Shown here: positions 24,722 to 33,790 of the stretch, one piece after another
Position numbering within the stretch: position 1 is the stretch's first letter
How the letters are laid out: each line of letters starts with the position of its first letter
Source: Marinomonas sp. KMM3893
Lineage (GTDB): Bacteria; Pseudomonadota; Gammaproteobacteria; Pseudomonadales; Marinomonadaceae
DNA length: 64,000 nt
Reading direction: 5' to 3'
Assembly (NCBI RefSeq): GCF_004352855.1
Contig: NZ_SJSC01000003.1
Coordinates: forward strand, 186,001 to 250,000
Notes under the pieces: model-generated
The model's input: only the letters and a program-made list of their open reading frames with translations
Told to the model about the DNA's origin: nothing
Databases searched by the model: none
Position numbers and translations under genes: made by a program

Positions 24722-26860
24722 TTACTTAGCTAACACACTGCCTTTTGCGTATGTTCTGTTGCCAATGACAAACAAGGCTAAGAAAATGACCAAACCGACT
24801 ATTTGTAGCCAGATGTCTAAGTTTGGCCACAACATCAAGACAGACGCGACCAAGGCCAATAGTCTGGACGGGATAGAGAGTTTGTCTTCTAAGTAACCTT
24901 CCATGGCGGCCACTAACGCATACAGACCAAAGATCGCGAACAAGGTGAGACGAATGAGCGTTTCTGTGTCGCCGCCAATCAATGGTGTATAGGCCATTAA
25001 TAAAGGCACGATATAGAGGCCTTTGGCCAGTTTCCAAGCCATCATACCGGTACGCATCGGAGGTGTTTTGGCTATTGCCGCAGCGGCAAATGCCGTCAAA
25101 CACACCGGAGGCGTCACGTTACTGTCTTGAGACAACCAAAAGATGATCATGTGAGCGGTCACCAAAATCATGGCGACGTTATTAGCGCCCAGCGCTTGAT
25201 CCATCAACATGCTCTTAAAGTCAGCAGGCACTTGCGCTAACAGCGCAGCCGCTTGATCCATTGGCATGCCTTGAGCAAGTTGTGCGATTGCACCTGGGTC
25301 CACTAGCATAAAGACAGCGGTCGCGGCTTGTGGCAAGTTACCACTGCTCATCATTTCCAATAATTGGCTTTCTGCGATGAGGTTAAAAATGGCCGGTGCC
25401 GACAGGGTGCCCAAAACGATATAAGACGCGGTGACAGGAAGCCCCATGCCTAAGACCAGCGACGCAATAGCAACCAGTACCAAGGTAAGGAATAAGCTGC
25501 CGCCCGCCCAATCTGAAATCATGATTGAGAAAGTGTTGCCCACGCCTGTGGTACTGATGACATTAACCACCAAACCGATGCCGATAAGCAATACGGCGGT
25601 TGTCGACATATTTCGAGCGCCTTGAGCCATCGCATCTAGGATGGCAACAGGGCCCATTTTGTGACTCTTAGAAAGCCATGAAGAGACAATCACGGCGATG
25701 ATGCCAAGACCAGCGGCATAGGTTGGAGTAAAGCCTTGTACCAATAGCGTTACCAATACCGCCAATGGCAAGATATTGTGCCAGCCTTCTTTTAGTACTT
25801 GTGAAATCGGCGGACCATTTTCTTCCACTGAGGTGACATTTTGTCGTTTTGCTTCAACGCGAACGAAAAAGCCAACCGATAGGAAGTACAAGATGGCCGG
25901 AATGGTCGCCACACCAATGATGGTGACGTAAGACACTTGCGTGTACGACGCCATGATGAACGCGCCTGCCCCCATGATGGGAGGCATTAATTGTCCACCC
26001 GTGGAGGCAGCGGCTTCAATACCTGCCGCAAAGCGAGCTGGGAAGCCTGCTTTGCGCATCAATGGAATCGTAATAACCCCAGTGGATACGGTGTTGGCCA
26101 CAGAAGAGCCGGATACCGAGCCCATTAGACCAGAACCTAAAACCGCCACAAACCCCGGGCCACCAATCATTTTACTTGCCAATGAGCGGGCAAGCGCAAT
26201 GATAAAGTCACCGGCACCTGATTTGACAAGAAACGCGCCAAATAAGATGAACATGAAGACAAAGCTCCACGATATTCGGGAGATAGAACCAAACATGCCA
26301 TCGGTACTGAAGAAGCTGCGATAAAGCAATGTTTCAAGGCTCAAACCAGGGAAGGAGAAAGGACCGCCGATCCATTTGCCCCACAACACAACGTACGTCA
26401 GTGCGACCAGAATTAAAAACGGAATGAACCAACCGCTGGTGCGTCGAATGAGTTCCAGTGACAGCAAAACAGCAATACTGGAAACAATCCAATCACCGGT
26501 GTCGAAGGTGACACCACGGGCGTATAACGCGTCTTCGAAAAAGACGATGTAAAGCACCATCCCGACCAGCGCGAGCACAATCAGGATGTCGAAAAAGAGG
26601 GCGATCTTGCTATCACGCCATTTCGGGTTGGCTGGGACCAAGAGCGCACACAAGGCACCAAATCCAGCAAAGTGAAAAGCAGATATTCTTAATTCAGGCA
26701 AGGTGCCTATTGTGTTGATGTAGATATGGGCAACGGCAAGAAAAATAGATAAGGCAAAAACAAAACGTGTTAGCCATTGACCAGAACGATGTTTGGTCTC
26801 GAATTCTTCTAAATCAATATCAGTCTCGGAGGAGTCTATCGAGTCATTTGAAGCGGTCAT
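24722..26860 (-). CDS. TRAP transporter fused permease (DctQM-type, TAXI system)
   Basis: About 712 residues from the ATG at 26860, AAAGG upstream. A TTG at 26881 opens a longer but unlikely reading. It is a very hydrophobic protein with roughly 16-18 membrane helices. The first four or so correspond to the small DctQ subunit, and the rest (from about residue 200) to DctM, with GSGLMGSVSGSSVANTVSTG and GMGLPVTASYIVLG typical of the large subunit. Fused permeases accompany TAXI-type binding proteins, and one is encoded just upstream. The system imports an organic anion, usually a C4-dicarboxylate or glutamate-like acid, using an ion gradient. Confidence 0.9.
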   Translation of the reverse strand: MTASNDSIDSSETDIDLEEFETKHRSGQWLTRFVFALSIFLAVAHIYINTIGTLPELRISAFHFAGFGALCALLVPANPKWRDSKIALFFDILIVLALVGMVLYIVFFEDALYARGVTFDTGDWIVSSIAVLLSLELIRRTSGWFIPFLILVALTYVVLWGKWIGGPFSFPGLSLETLLYRSFFSTDGMFGSISRISWSFVFMFILFGAFLVKSGAGDFIIALARSLASKMIGGPGFVAVLGSGLMGSVSGSSVANTVSTGVITIPLMRKAGFPARFAAGIEAAASTGGQLMPPIMGAGAFIMASYTQVSYVTIIGVATIPAILYFLSVGFFVRVEAKRQNVTSVEENGPPISQVLKEGWHNILPLAVLVTLLVQGFTPTYAAGLGIIAVIVSSWLSKSHKMGPVAILDAMAQGARNMSTTAVLLIGIGLVVNVISTTGVGNTFSIMISDWAGGSLFLTLVLVAIASLVLGMGLPVTASYIVLGTLSAPAIFNLIAESQLLEMMSSGNLPQAATAVFMLVDPGAIAQLAQGMPMDQAAALLAQVPADFKSMLMDQALGANNVAMILVTAHMIIFWLSQDSNVTPPVCLTAFAAAAIAKTPPMRTGMMAWKLAKGLYIVPLLMAYTPLIGGDTETLIRLTLFAIFGLYALVAAMEGYLEDKLSIPSRLLALVASVLMLWPNLDIWLQIVGLVIFLALFVIGNRTYAKGSVLAK

Positions 26861-26901
26861 AAAACAGCTACCTTTGTACAAACAGGAGGAAAGCAGAAAG
26901 C

Positions 26902-26930
26902 AGTATCGCCCCCTACTAGGGAGCGATACT
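26902..26930 (-). promoter_or_regulatory. Intercistronic hairpin between the TAXI binding-protein and permease genes
   Basis: AGTATCGCCCCCT and AGGGAGCGATACT pair at 12 of 13 positions around an ACT loop. There is no T tract, so it probably protects the upstream message and sets a high ratio of binding protein to permease. Confidence 0.7.
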
Positions 26931-26944
26931 TACGAACGATTCGA

Positions 26945-27976
26945 TTATTCAGCGATTAAATCAGCAGGAATCTTGATTCCTTGCTCACGGTAATAACGTG
27001 CGGCGCCTGGGTGAAGCGGTACAGGTAACCCTGCAATGGCTTTTTCAAGGGACATAACCGCTGTCGCTTTGTGAATCGCACTTAGGTAACCCAAGTTTTC
27101 ATACAAGGCTTTTGTTAGCTGGTAAACGTCTTCGTCTGAAACATCGGCACGAGTGGCCAGGAAGTTAGGCTGAGCGATGGTGTTAATTGGCTTGCTTTGG
27201 CCTGGGTAAGTGTTCGCAGGAACTACATAGCGCGTCCAAAGGTTGTAGTTACCGTTGGCTTTTTTCATTTGCTCATCGGTGAAATCCAACACAGTGACGT
27301 TATCGCCACCAAGAGACGCGTACAAACGGGTTACCGCACTAACAGGAACACCCGCTGGCGTGTTCATGCCTTCGATGTTGCCGTTTTGCATGGCGTCAGC
27401 GCTGGCACCGTAGCCCATGTAAGCCAAACTAAAGTTGTCTGGTTGAATGCCTAGGCCTTTAAAGATCTGACGACCGGAGCCTTCTGTACCAGAGTTTTTT
27501 GGACCAATGGAAAACTTATTATTAGTGCCTTCGATGCCTTTTAAGTCTTCAATCGTACCGGTTTTGACCAGATTGGATTTGATTGAGAAGTGCTCAACGT
27601 TTTGCCACAACATAGAAACAGAACGTAATTCCGTTTGCTTACCAGATTGTGTTAGTGGGCCTTCGCCATTCCATGCCCAAGCGCCATAGAGACCTTGTAA
27701 AATGGCAAATTGTGCTTGGCTTTCTCTTAGCAGCTTGATGTTTTCACCTGATCCAGCAGAGCTGATAGCAGACAAAGACATACCAAATTTAGGTTCTAGT
27801 TTTACTTTACTCAGTGTCGCGATCGCAACACCAACAGGGTAGTAGGTACCGCCCGTTGAGGCAGTAGCAAGAATGTAGTTTCTGTTGTCGGCGGCCAAAC
27901 TACTGGTTGCTGTTAAGGCAATGGTAGCGGCTGTCGCAGTGGCGAAAATTGTTTTTGTTAAGAATCCCGGTTTCAT
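26945..27976 (-). CDS. TAXI-family TRAP transporter solute-binding protein
   Basis: About 343 residues from the ATG at 27976. AAGGAG lies just before it, which rules out the longer reading from 28042. The signal peptide is KPGFLTKTIFATATAATIALTATSSLAA. The mature protein begins DNRNYILATASTGGTYYPVG, the TAXI signature (TGGTYYPxG), and continues with SAGSGENIKLL and GTEGSGRQIF. It delivers its ligand to the fused permease encoded next (84-base gap). The ligand is not predictable. The operon is divergent from a HAD phosphatase gene, with a large palindrome between. Confidence 0.92.
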   Translation of the reverse strand: MKPGFLTKTIFATATAATIALTATSSLAADNRNYILATASTGGTYYPVGVAIATLSKVKLEPKFGMSLSAISSAGSGENIKLLRESQAQFAILQGLYGAWAWNGEGPLTQSGKQTELRSVSMLWQNVEHFSIKSNLVKTGTIEDLKGIEGTNNKFSIGPKNSGTEGSGRQIFKGLGIQPDNFSLAYMGYGASADAMQNGNIEGMNTPAGVPVSAVTRLYASLGGDNVTVLDFTDEQMKKANGNYNLWTRYVVPANTYPGQSKPINTIAQPNFLATRADVSDEDVYQLTKALYENLGYLSAIHKATAVMSLEKAIAGLPVPLHPGAARYYREQGIKIPADLIAE

Positions 27977-28035
27977 TTTATTTTTCTCCTTGGAGAGAGT
28001 GTCATAGCTTATTATTGTTGGTGATTTTGTTATTA

Positions 28036-28081
28036 CTATCATGGTTAATCCTGAATAAATCAGAATGCTTAATCATGATAG
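28036..28081. promoter_or_regulatory. Large imperfect palindrome in the divergent TAXI/HAD promoter region
   Basis: CTATCATGGTTAA (28036-28048) pairs with TTAATCATGATAG (28069-28081) over 13 bp with one G-T, and an inner CTGA/TCAG pair continues it. Symmetry about one centre suggests a dimeric regulator site, or a leader hairpin for the TAXI gene. Confidence 0.6.
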
Positions 28082-28213
28082 GGTAGTGACTAACGGCTTA
28101 AGTTGACCGTGTTTTGTAAAAATAATTCAAAGATAAATCGTAATATTGCGCGAGTCTAGGCTCATTCTTGCACATTTATTCCGTTTTTATAACCAAGAGT
28201 AAGAGGATTGTCT

Positions 28214-28831
28214 ATGAAAAATGCAGATATCAGTGTGGTGTTGTTTGATTTAGGAGGGGTATTAGTCGACCTCGGCGATGTGAGTCAAATGCACGAAATG
28301 CTGAATACTGAAGGAGAAGAGGCCGCGGTTTGGCTCAAATGGTTACGTTCTCCCACAGTGGCTGCGTTTGATTCTGGTCGGATTAGTTTTGATGAATTTG
28401 CTGAGCGATTACCAGACGAAGTGGGCAGTTCCGTGGCATCCGCTGTTTTTAAACAGGCGTTTCAAGCGTGGCCAAAAGGGTTGTTTGCGGGGGCATTAGA
28501 GTTAGTGCAATCGATAAAGCCACACTACCACAGAGCGGTGTTATCGAACACCAATGCTGCCCACTGGTCCCGCTTGATGAATGAAATGGGGCTTGCTGGA
28601 AATTTTCACAGTTATTTTGCTTCTCATTTGATAGGGTCGGTAAAGCCGGATCGCGCTATTTACGATTACGTGCTTGATGCATTACAGGTTGCACCAGACG
28701 AAATTTTGTTTATTGATGACAATCAAATAAACATTGATATGGCACAATCAATGGGTATTCAGGCGTATCGCGTTAAGGGTGTTGAGGAAGCAAAAAGCGT
28801 ATTAAATTCCTATAATGTATTGCAGGAATAG
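28214..28831 (+). CDS. HAD-IA phosphatase (YihX-like)
   Basis: About 205 residues from the ATG at 28214, with AAGAGGA 6 bases upstream. A TTG at 28208 gives a two-residue-longer reading. HAD motifs are VLFDLGGVLVDL (nucleophile Asp), AVLSNTNAAHW, GSVKPDRAIYDYV (Lys) and ILFIDDNQINIDMA. The organisation with an all-helical cap matches the YihX/epoxide-hydrolase-N subgroup, for example glucose-1-phosphate phosphatase. The true substrate is unknown. Confidence 0.82.
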   Translation: MKNADISVVLFDLGGVLVDLGDVSQMHEMLNTEGEEAAVWLKWLRSPTVAAFDSGRISFDEFAERLPDEVGSSVASAVFKQAFQAWPKGLFAGALELVQSIKPHYHRAVLSNTNAAHWSRLMNEMGLAGNFHSYFASHLIGSVKPDRAIYDYVLDALQVAPDEILFIDDNQINIDMAQSMGIQAYRVKGVEEAKSVLNSYNVLQE

Positions 28832-28927
28832 ACGTTATTTGCTGATTAAAATAACAAGGTATTGCGCTCCCTTGACAGGAAGTCATTGTCGTCGAGATAG
28901 CAAAATAATTTGAATAGGGTATTTCTT

Positions 28928-29668
28928 ATGCGTTCTTTTGATGGGCAATCTTCAAGCATTTATTCGCGAGCACGACCGACCTACCCTGCCGAGCTGTATT
29001 ATTGGCTTTCTCAGCAAGTCAGCAGCGCAGGGGTAGTATGGGATGCCGCTTGCGGAACCGGCCAAGCCTCTATTGATTTGGCTGCGTATTTTGACAAAGT
29101 AGAAGCATCAGACATTAGTGAGTCGCAAATCGCTGAGGCCACCCCCCACAGAAAAGTAAACTACCGCGTTTTTCCTTCTGAAAAGACCGAATACCCTGAT
29201 AACTATTTCGATGCGGTTTGCATTGGGCATGCCTTGCATTGGTTTGATTTGGATTTGTTTTGGCAAGAAGTGCAACGGGTTCTCAAACCTGGCGGTTTGT
29301 TTGTGTGTTGGGGGTACAACTGGTTTACCTTGGGGGAGCCAGAAGATTTGGTGATTTCTGAGCATGTATTGCCCTTGTTATCTTCTTACTGGCCTGTCAA
29401 AAGTCGCTTACTGTGGAATCAATACAAAGACATCCATTTCCCCTTTGAGGCGATTGAAGTGCCTCAATTTGATTTATATTGTAATTGGTCTGTTTCTCAA
29501 ACCATGGACTTTATTCGTTCTTGGACCGCGGCCCAATTGCGTATTCAAGATCAAGGCGATGACTTCTTGGTGGAAGCGAATCAAATGCTGCGCTCCGTAT
29601 GGACGGACCCTTCCCATAAGAAGCAAGTGAGCTTGCCTTTTTTTGTCAGAGCTGGGCGAATGAAATAA
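28928..29668 (+). CDS. Class I SAM-dependent methyltransferase
   Basis: About 246 residues from the ATG at 28928, with ATAGGG upstream. The longer reading uses a TTG at 28910. The Rossmann SAM-binding motif VWDAACGTGQAS sits near residue 35, EASDISESQI is the ribose-binding acidic strand, and FDAVCIGHALHWFD with VLKPGGLFVCWGYN completes the UbiE/Methyltransf_11 type. The substrate is unknown. An EgtD role is unlikely, since this is a short Methyltransf_11 protein rather than the EgtD fold. Confidence 0.8.
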   Translation: MRSFDGQSSSIYSRARPTYPAELYYWLSQQVSSAGVVWDAACGTGQASIDLAAYFDKVEASDISESQIAEATPHRKVNYRVFPSEKTEYPDNYFDAVCIGHALHWFDLDLFWQEVQRVLKPGGLFVCWGYNWFTLGEPEDLVISEHVLPLLSSYWPVKSRLLWNQYKDIHFPFEAIEVPQFDLYCNWSVSQTMDFIRSWTAAQLRIQDQGDDFLVEANQMLRSVWTDPSHKKQVSLPFFVRAGRMK

Positions 29669-29761
29669 GCATTGCTAAGACTAAAGTGGAATAGATCATA
29701 GAATTCAGCAAGCTATAGTAGCTTAAGCATCCTTAAAACAACTTTAAAAATGGAGCGAGTT

Positions 29762-31726
29762 ATGACGTCATTATACAGTGATACTGCTAAAGAAGTGGCC
29801 AACAATGCCACTGTCAGCCAGGCAGAATTCGAAAAGCGTTACCAAGAATCCATCGACAACCCAGAGGCTTTTTGGGCGAAAGAAGGACAGCGTTTAGATT
29901 GGATCGCCCCTTACAGTAAGGTGAAAAACACCTCGTTCGAACGTGGTAATGTCAGCATAAAATGGTTTGAGGATGGCACGCTAAATGTTGCCCACAACTG
30001 TATTGATCGCCATTTAGCAAAGCACGCTGATAAAGTTGCGTATTACCTTGAAAGCGATGAAGAAAATTCAGAAAAAACGGCCATTACCTACCAAACGCTA
30101 CACGATGAAGTCGGCCGTTTAGCCAATGTGTTAAAACGTCAAGGTGTAGAGAAAGGCGATCGTGTCGCTATCTATATGCCGATGATCCCACAAGCCGTAT
30201 ACAGCATGCTAGCGTGTGCTCGTATTGGTGCGATTCACTCCGTTATTTTTGGTGGCTTTTCTGCCCACGCCATTGCCGACCGTTTAAATGATTGTGAAGT
30301 AAAAGTGGTCATTACAGCGGATGAAGGTCGCCGCGCGGGCAATACTATTCCTTTAAAACACAACGTCGACATGGCGCTAGAAAACAACGCCTGCCCATCA
30401 GTAGAAAAAGTCATCGCCTATCGTCACACCAATAAAGATGTGCCTTGGTTTGAAGGCCGAGATCTGGATTGGGCGGTGGAAGTGGCAAACGAAAGCACCG
30501 AATGCCCTGTTGAGCCGATGAACGCAGAAGACCCTTTGTTTATTCTTTATACCTCAGGGTCAACAGGCAAACCGAAAGGGGTCGTTCATACAACCGGTGG
30601 TTATTTGGTGTATGCCTCAATGACCCACGAATTGGTGTTTGACCTTAAACCCGATGATGTTTATTGGTGTGCAGCGGATGTCGGCTGGATCACTGGACAC
30701 AGCTACATTGTGTACGGACCTTTGGCCAACGCGGCGACAAGCATTTTGTTTGAAGGCGTACCGACTTACCCAGATTCTGGCCGTATTGGCCGTGTGGTTG
30801 ATAAATTCAATGTGTCTATTCTCTATACGGCACCGACAGCGATCCGAGCGTTAATGTCAAAAGGCGATGAAGCCACCCGTTCTAGTAAACGAGACTCTCT
30901 GCGTATTCTGGGGAGTGTGGGTGAGCCGATTAACCCAGAAGCTTGGTCTTGGTACTACACAGAAATTGGTCGTTCATCTTGCCCTGTGGTGGATACTTGG
31001 TGGCAAACCGAAACCGGTGGCATGATGATGACGCCACGTATCGTTCAAACCGACATCAAACCTGGTTCTTGTACTGGGCCTTTATTTGGGGTGCAGCCTG
31101 CATTAGTGGACGCACAAGGTGTTCTGTTAGACGCTCAAGGTGTCAGAGTCGATGGTGGTTTGGTCATTACCGATTCTTGGCCTGGCCAAGCGCGCACCGT
31201 TTATGGTGACCATGAACGTTTTGAGCAAACCTATTTTAGTACGTTTGATGGCATGTATTTTACCGGTGATGGGGCGTCTCGAGACGAAGACGGTCATTAC
31301 TGGATAACCGGTCGAATGGACGATGTATTAAACGTGTCTGGACACCGTTTGGGTACGGCCGAAATTGAAAGCGCGTTAGTTGCACACCCTTCTGTCGCAG
31401 AAGCGGCCATCGTTGGTTACCCACACGATATTAAAGGCCAAGGCATTTATGTGTATGTGGCTTTGGTGGATGGGATTGAGCCAAGCGATGAGCTGATGAA
31501 AGAATTAAAACAGTTTGTACGCAAAGAAATTGGTCCAATTGCGACACCAGACCTCATTCAATGGGCGACCAAAGGGCTGCCAAAAACCCGCTCAGGTAAG
31601 ATCATGCGTCGTATTTTGCGTAAGATTGCGGCCAATGAACAGGACCAATTAGGTGACACAAGTACCTTGGCGGATCCAAGTGTGGTTGATGATTTGATCG
31701 ATAACCGTTTAAATATGAAATCTTAA
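29762..31726 (+). CDS. acs: Acetyl-CoA synthetase
   Basis: About 654 residues from the ATG at 29762, with GGAG 6 bases upstream. An ATG at 29750 overlaps no SD. Adenylate-forming enzyme motifs are [15 protein letters not shown] (P-loop), [30 protein letters not shown] and [11 protein letters not shown] with the catalytic, acetylation-regulated lysine. It activates acetate to acetyl-CoA via acetyl-AMP. The next gene is a response regulator 24 bases downstream, an arrangement that points to acetate-responsive control. Confidence 0.95.
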   Translation: MTSLYSDTAKEVANNATVSQAEFEKRYQESIDNPEAFWAKEGQRLDWIAPYSKVKNTSFERGNVSIKWFEDGTLNVAHNCIDRHLAKHADKVAYYLESDEENSEKTAITYQTLHDEVGRLANVLKRQGVEKGDRVAIYMPMIPQAVYSMLACARIGAIHSVIFGGFSAHAIADRLNDCEVKVVITADEGRRAGNTIPLKHNVDMALENNACPSVEKVIAYRHTNKDVPWFEGRDLDWAVEVANESTECPVEPMNAEDPLFILYTSGSTGKPKGVVHTTGGYLVYASMTHELVFDLKPDDVYWCAADVGWITGHSYIVYGPLANAATSILFEGVPTYPDSGRIGRVVDKFNVSILYTAPTAIRALMSKGDEATRSSKRDSLRILGSVGEPINPEAWSWYYTEIGRSSCPVVDTWWQTETGGMMMTPRIVQTDIKPGSCTGPLFGVQPALVDAQGVLLDAQGVRVDGGLVITDSWPGQARTVYGDHERFEQTYFSTFDGMYFTGDGASRDEDGHYWITGRMDDVLNVSGHRLGTAEIESALVAHPSVAEAAIVGYPHDIKGQGIYVYVALVDGIEPSDELMKELKQFVRKEIGPIATPDLIQWATKGLPKTRSGKIMRRILRKIAANEQDQLGDTSTLADPSVVDDLIDNRLNMKS

Positions 31727-31750
31727 TAACACTTAAAAAAAGAGTCGTTA

Positions 31751-32398
31751 GTGATTTCACTTATTATTGCAGATGATCATCCTCTGTTTCGCAGTGCACT
31801 AAGCAGCGCATTGCGGGCAGAAATGAAAGGTATTTCCATTGAAGAAGCTTATGATCTGGATTCGACATTGCGCTGTTTACGGCAAATGGAGGATGTGGAT
31901 CTGCTTCTTTTGGACTTAAACATGCCCGGCAGTGGTGATTTATTCGGGCTTATTCGAATTCGCACCGACTTTCCTGATATTCCTGTTGCTGTGATTTCTG
32001 GCAGTGATGATGTGAGCATGGTGGCAAAAGTCATCGAAGCGGGGGCGCTGGGCTTTATTCCTAAGACCAGTGAACCGGTTCTTTATAGCAATGCCATTAA
32101 CGCCATTTTAGCGGGAGACATTTGGCTTCCTGACTATCTAGAATCTGAATTACAAGATCAACCAAAACCTGATTTGAGCATGCAGCATCGAGTGGCGGAG
32201 TTAACGCCGCAGCAATACAAGGTGCTTTGTTATCTTCATGAAGGGTTGTTGAATAAACAAATCGCCTATGAATTGTCGATTTCTGAAGCGACGGTGAAAG
32301 CGCACATAACAGCGATCTTCCGTAAGCTTGAGATTAATAATCGTACGCAAGCGGTGCTGGTGGCCAGTGATTTGAAATTACAGATCGGTCACCCGTAA
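31751..32398 (+). CDS. NarL/LuxR-type response regulator linked to acs (CrbR/ErdR-like)
   Basis: A 215-residue protein starting at GTG 31751. The receiver domain has the ADD acidic pocket, phosphoacceptor D55 in LLLLDLNMPG and the conserved Lys in GFIPKTSEP. A C-terminal LuxR helix-turn-helix follows: LTPQQYKVLCYL and SISEATVKAHITAIFRKL. Regulators of this shape named CrbR (Vibrio, Pseudomonas) or ErdR control acs with the sensor CrbS/MxtR. Placement 24 bases after acs suggests the same role (inference). No sensor kinase gene is adjacent. Confidence 0.82.
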   Translation: MISLIIADDHPLFRSALSSALRAEMKGISIEEAYDLDSTLRCLRQMEDVDLLLLDLNMPGSGDLFGLIRIRTDFPDIPVAVISGSDDVSMVAKVIEAGALGFIPKTSEPVLYSNAINAILAGDIWLPDYLESELQDQPKPDLSMQHRVAELTPQQYKVLCYLHEGLLNKQIAYELSISEATVKAHITAIFRKLEINNRTQAVLVASDLKLQIGHP

Positions 32399-32400
32399 CA

Positions 32401-32649
32401 CTACTTTTTGTCTTGCTCTTCTTGGCAGTGAGCACAAGGAGGCACAGGGTCCATACCACCTTCATGCCACGGGTGGCATTTGGCCAATCTTCTTACTCCT
32501 AGGTAAACGCCTTTTATGATGCCGAAGCGTTCAATGGCTTCGATCATATAACGAGAGCAACTTGGGTAGAATCGGCAATTATTGCCAAGCAGGGGGCTGA
32601 TAATGAACTGATAGCCTCTTATCAACTTAATAAATAGGGTTTTTATCAT
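32401..32649 (-). CDS. yidD: Membrane protein insertion efficiency factor YidD
   Basis: An 82-residue protein with all YidD signatures: [20 protein letters not shown], then [27 protein letters not shown]. The amphipathic N-terminus attaches to the inner membrane, where YidD helps YidC/Sec insertion. The gene usually lies in rpmH-rnpA-yidD-yidC. Here it is alone, convergent with the acs-linked regulator (2-base gap between stops). Confidence 0.93.
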   Translation of the reverse strand: MIKTLFIKLIRGYQFIISPLLGNNCRFYPSCSRYMIEAIERFGIIKGVYLGVRRLAKCHPWHEGGMDPVPPCAHCQEEQDKK

Positions 32650-32715
32650 AAGGTTGCTTTGTCTTTTAAAACGCGGTCTAGTGGTGGTTCCTACTCACAT
32701 AAAAACGAATATACC

Positions 32716-33588
32716 ATGTCAGAACAGATTACTCATTTTGATGCGACTCAGGTTGTGGCCTATCAAGGCGAGCCGGGCGCTTACTCTCATCTAGCCTGTA
32801 AACAAACATTCCCGAACTGGAAGAGCGTTAACTGTGCCACCTTTGCAGACGCCTTGCAAATGGTCGAGCAGGGCAGTGCGTATTACGCCATGATCCCCGT
32901 CGAGAATTCCACCGCAGGCCGAGTAGAAGAAATTTATCGTGAGCTGAGGCGCACTCAGTTGTATGTGGTGAAAGAGCACTTTGAACCGGTCAATCATTGT
33001 TTAATGGCACGTCATGGGATGACGTTGGAGCAGGTAAAACGGATTGGTAGCCACCCGCAAGCACTGGCGCAATGTGATAGCAATATCAAAGCATTGGGGG
33101 CGAAAAATCTTGCCATGTACGACACCGCCGGTGCGGCAAAGCACATTGCCGAACAAGAGGAAGCAGACTTAGCGGTTATTTCCTCAGAGCTGGCCGCTGA
33201 GTTGTACGGGCTAAATATACTAAAAACCTACTTTAATGACACTCAAGGCAACACGACGCGTTTTTTGGTGTTTGCGAAGCAGCAGAAAATGCCGGTTTTT
33301 GAAGCGCAACAGACTTACATCACTTCTTTTATGTTTCGTGTGCGAAATATTCCGGCGGCACTGTATAAAGCCATGGGTGGCTTTGCGACGAACGGCATTA
33401 ACATGTTGAAATTGGAAAGTTACATGGTGAATGGGCATTTTACGGCGACTCAGTTTTACGTCGATGTGGAAGCGCATTTTCAAGACCCTGCGATGCAAAG
33501 TGCGTTGGAGGAATTGCGTTTTTTCTCAGAAGAAATTCGACTGTTAGGCACGTATTACGCGGATGAATATCGCGCCAAAAGTAAGTGA
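32716..33588 (+). CDS. pheA: Monofunctional prephenate dehydratase
   Basis: About 290 residues from the ATG at 32716. An upstream TTG at 32659 with AAGG before it would add 19 residues and cannot be excluded. The dehydratase domain starts VAYQGEPGAYSHLA and includes the catalytic TRF motif in GNTTRFLVFA. The C-terminal ACT domain (SFMFRVRNIPAALYKAMGGF, INMLKLESYMVNG) is the Phe-sensing part, although the usual ESRP motif reads ESYM. It makes phenylpyruvate from prephenate. It has no N-terminal chorismate mutase domain, unlike the P-protein usual in gammaproteobacteria. Confidence 0.88.
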   Translation: MSEQITHFDATQVVAYQGEPGAYSHLACKQTFPNWKSVNCATFADALQMVEQGSAYYAMIPVENSTAGRVEEIYRELRRTQLYVVKEHFEPVNHCLMARHGMTLEQVKRIGSHPQALAQCDSNIKALGAKNLAMYDTAGAAKHIAEQEEADLAVISSELAAELYGLNILKTYFNDTQGNTTRFLVFAKQQKMPVFEAQQTYITSFMFRVRNIPAALYKAMGGFATNGINMLKLESYMVNGHFTATQFYVDVEAHFQDPAMQSALEELRFFSEEIRLLGTYYADEYRAKSK

Positions 33589-33790
33589 ATGTGCGAAGAG
33601 CTGCAAGGCTGCGACAGTCTTAAGCGATTTTATCTAGATTCTCGCTTATGGACTTTTCATTAATCTGTAAGAAAACCGTGTTACCTATGTTGTTAAGCGG
33701 GTATTGATACTCTGTGTTAATCGACCATATAAAGTGTGGGTTGACACAGAATGCCCATGTTTAGCACGACTGACATAGGTACATCATCTA

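Noticed and set aside
25941-26324. 127-codon plus-strand ORF, Pro/Ala-rich, within the TRAP permease
   Set aside because: Antisense of hydrophobic codons; no SD or family.
28910-29668. The methyltransferase as the missing EgtD partner of EgtB
   Set aside because: It is a short Methyltransf_11/UbiE-like protein 22 kb away without the EgtD fold features.
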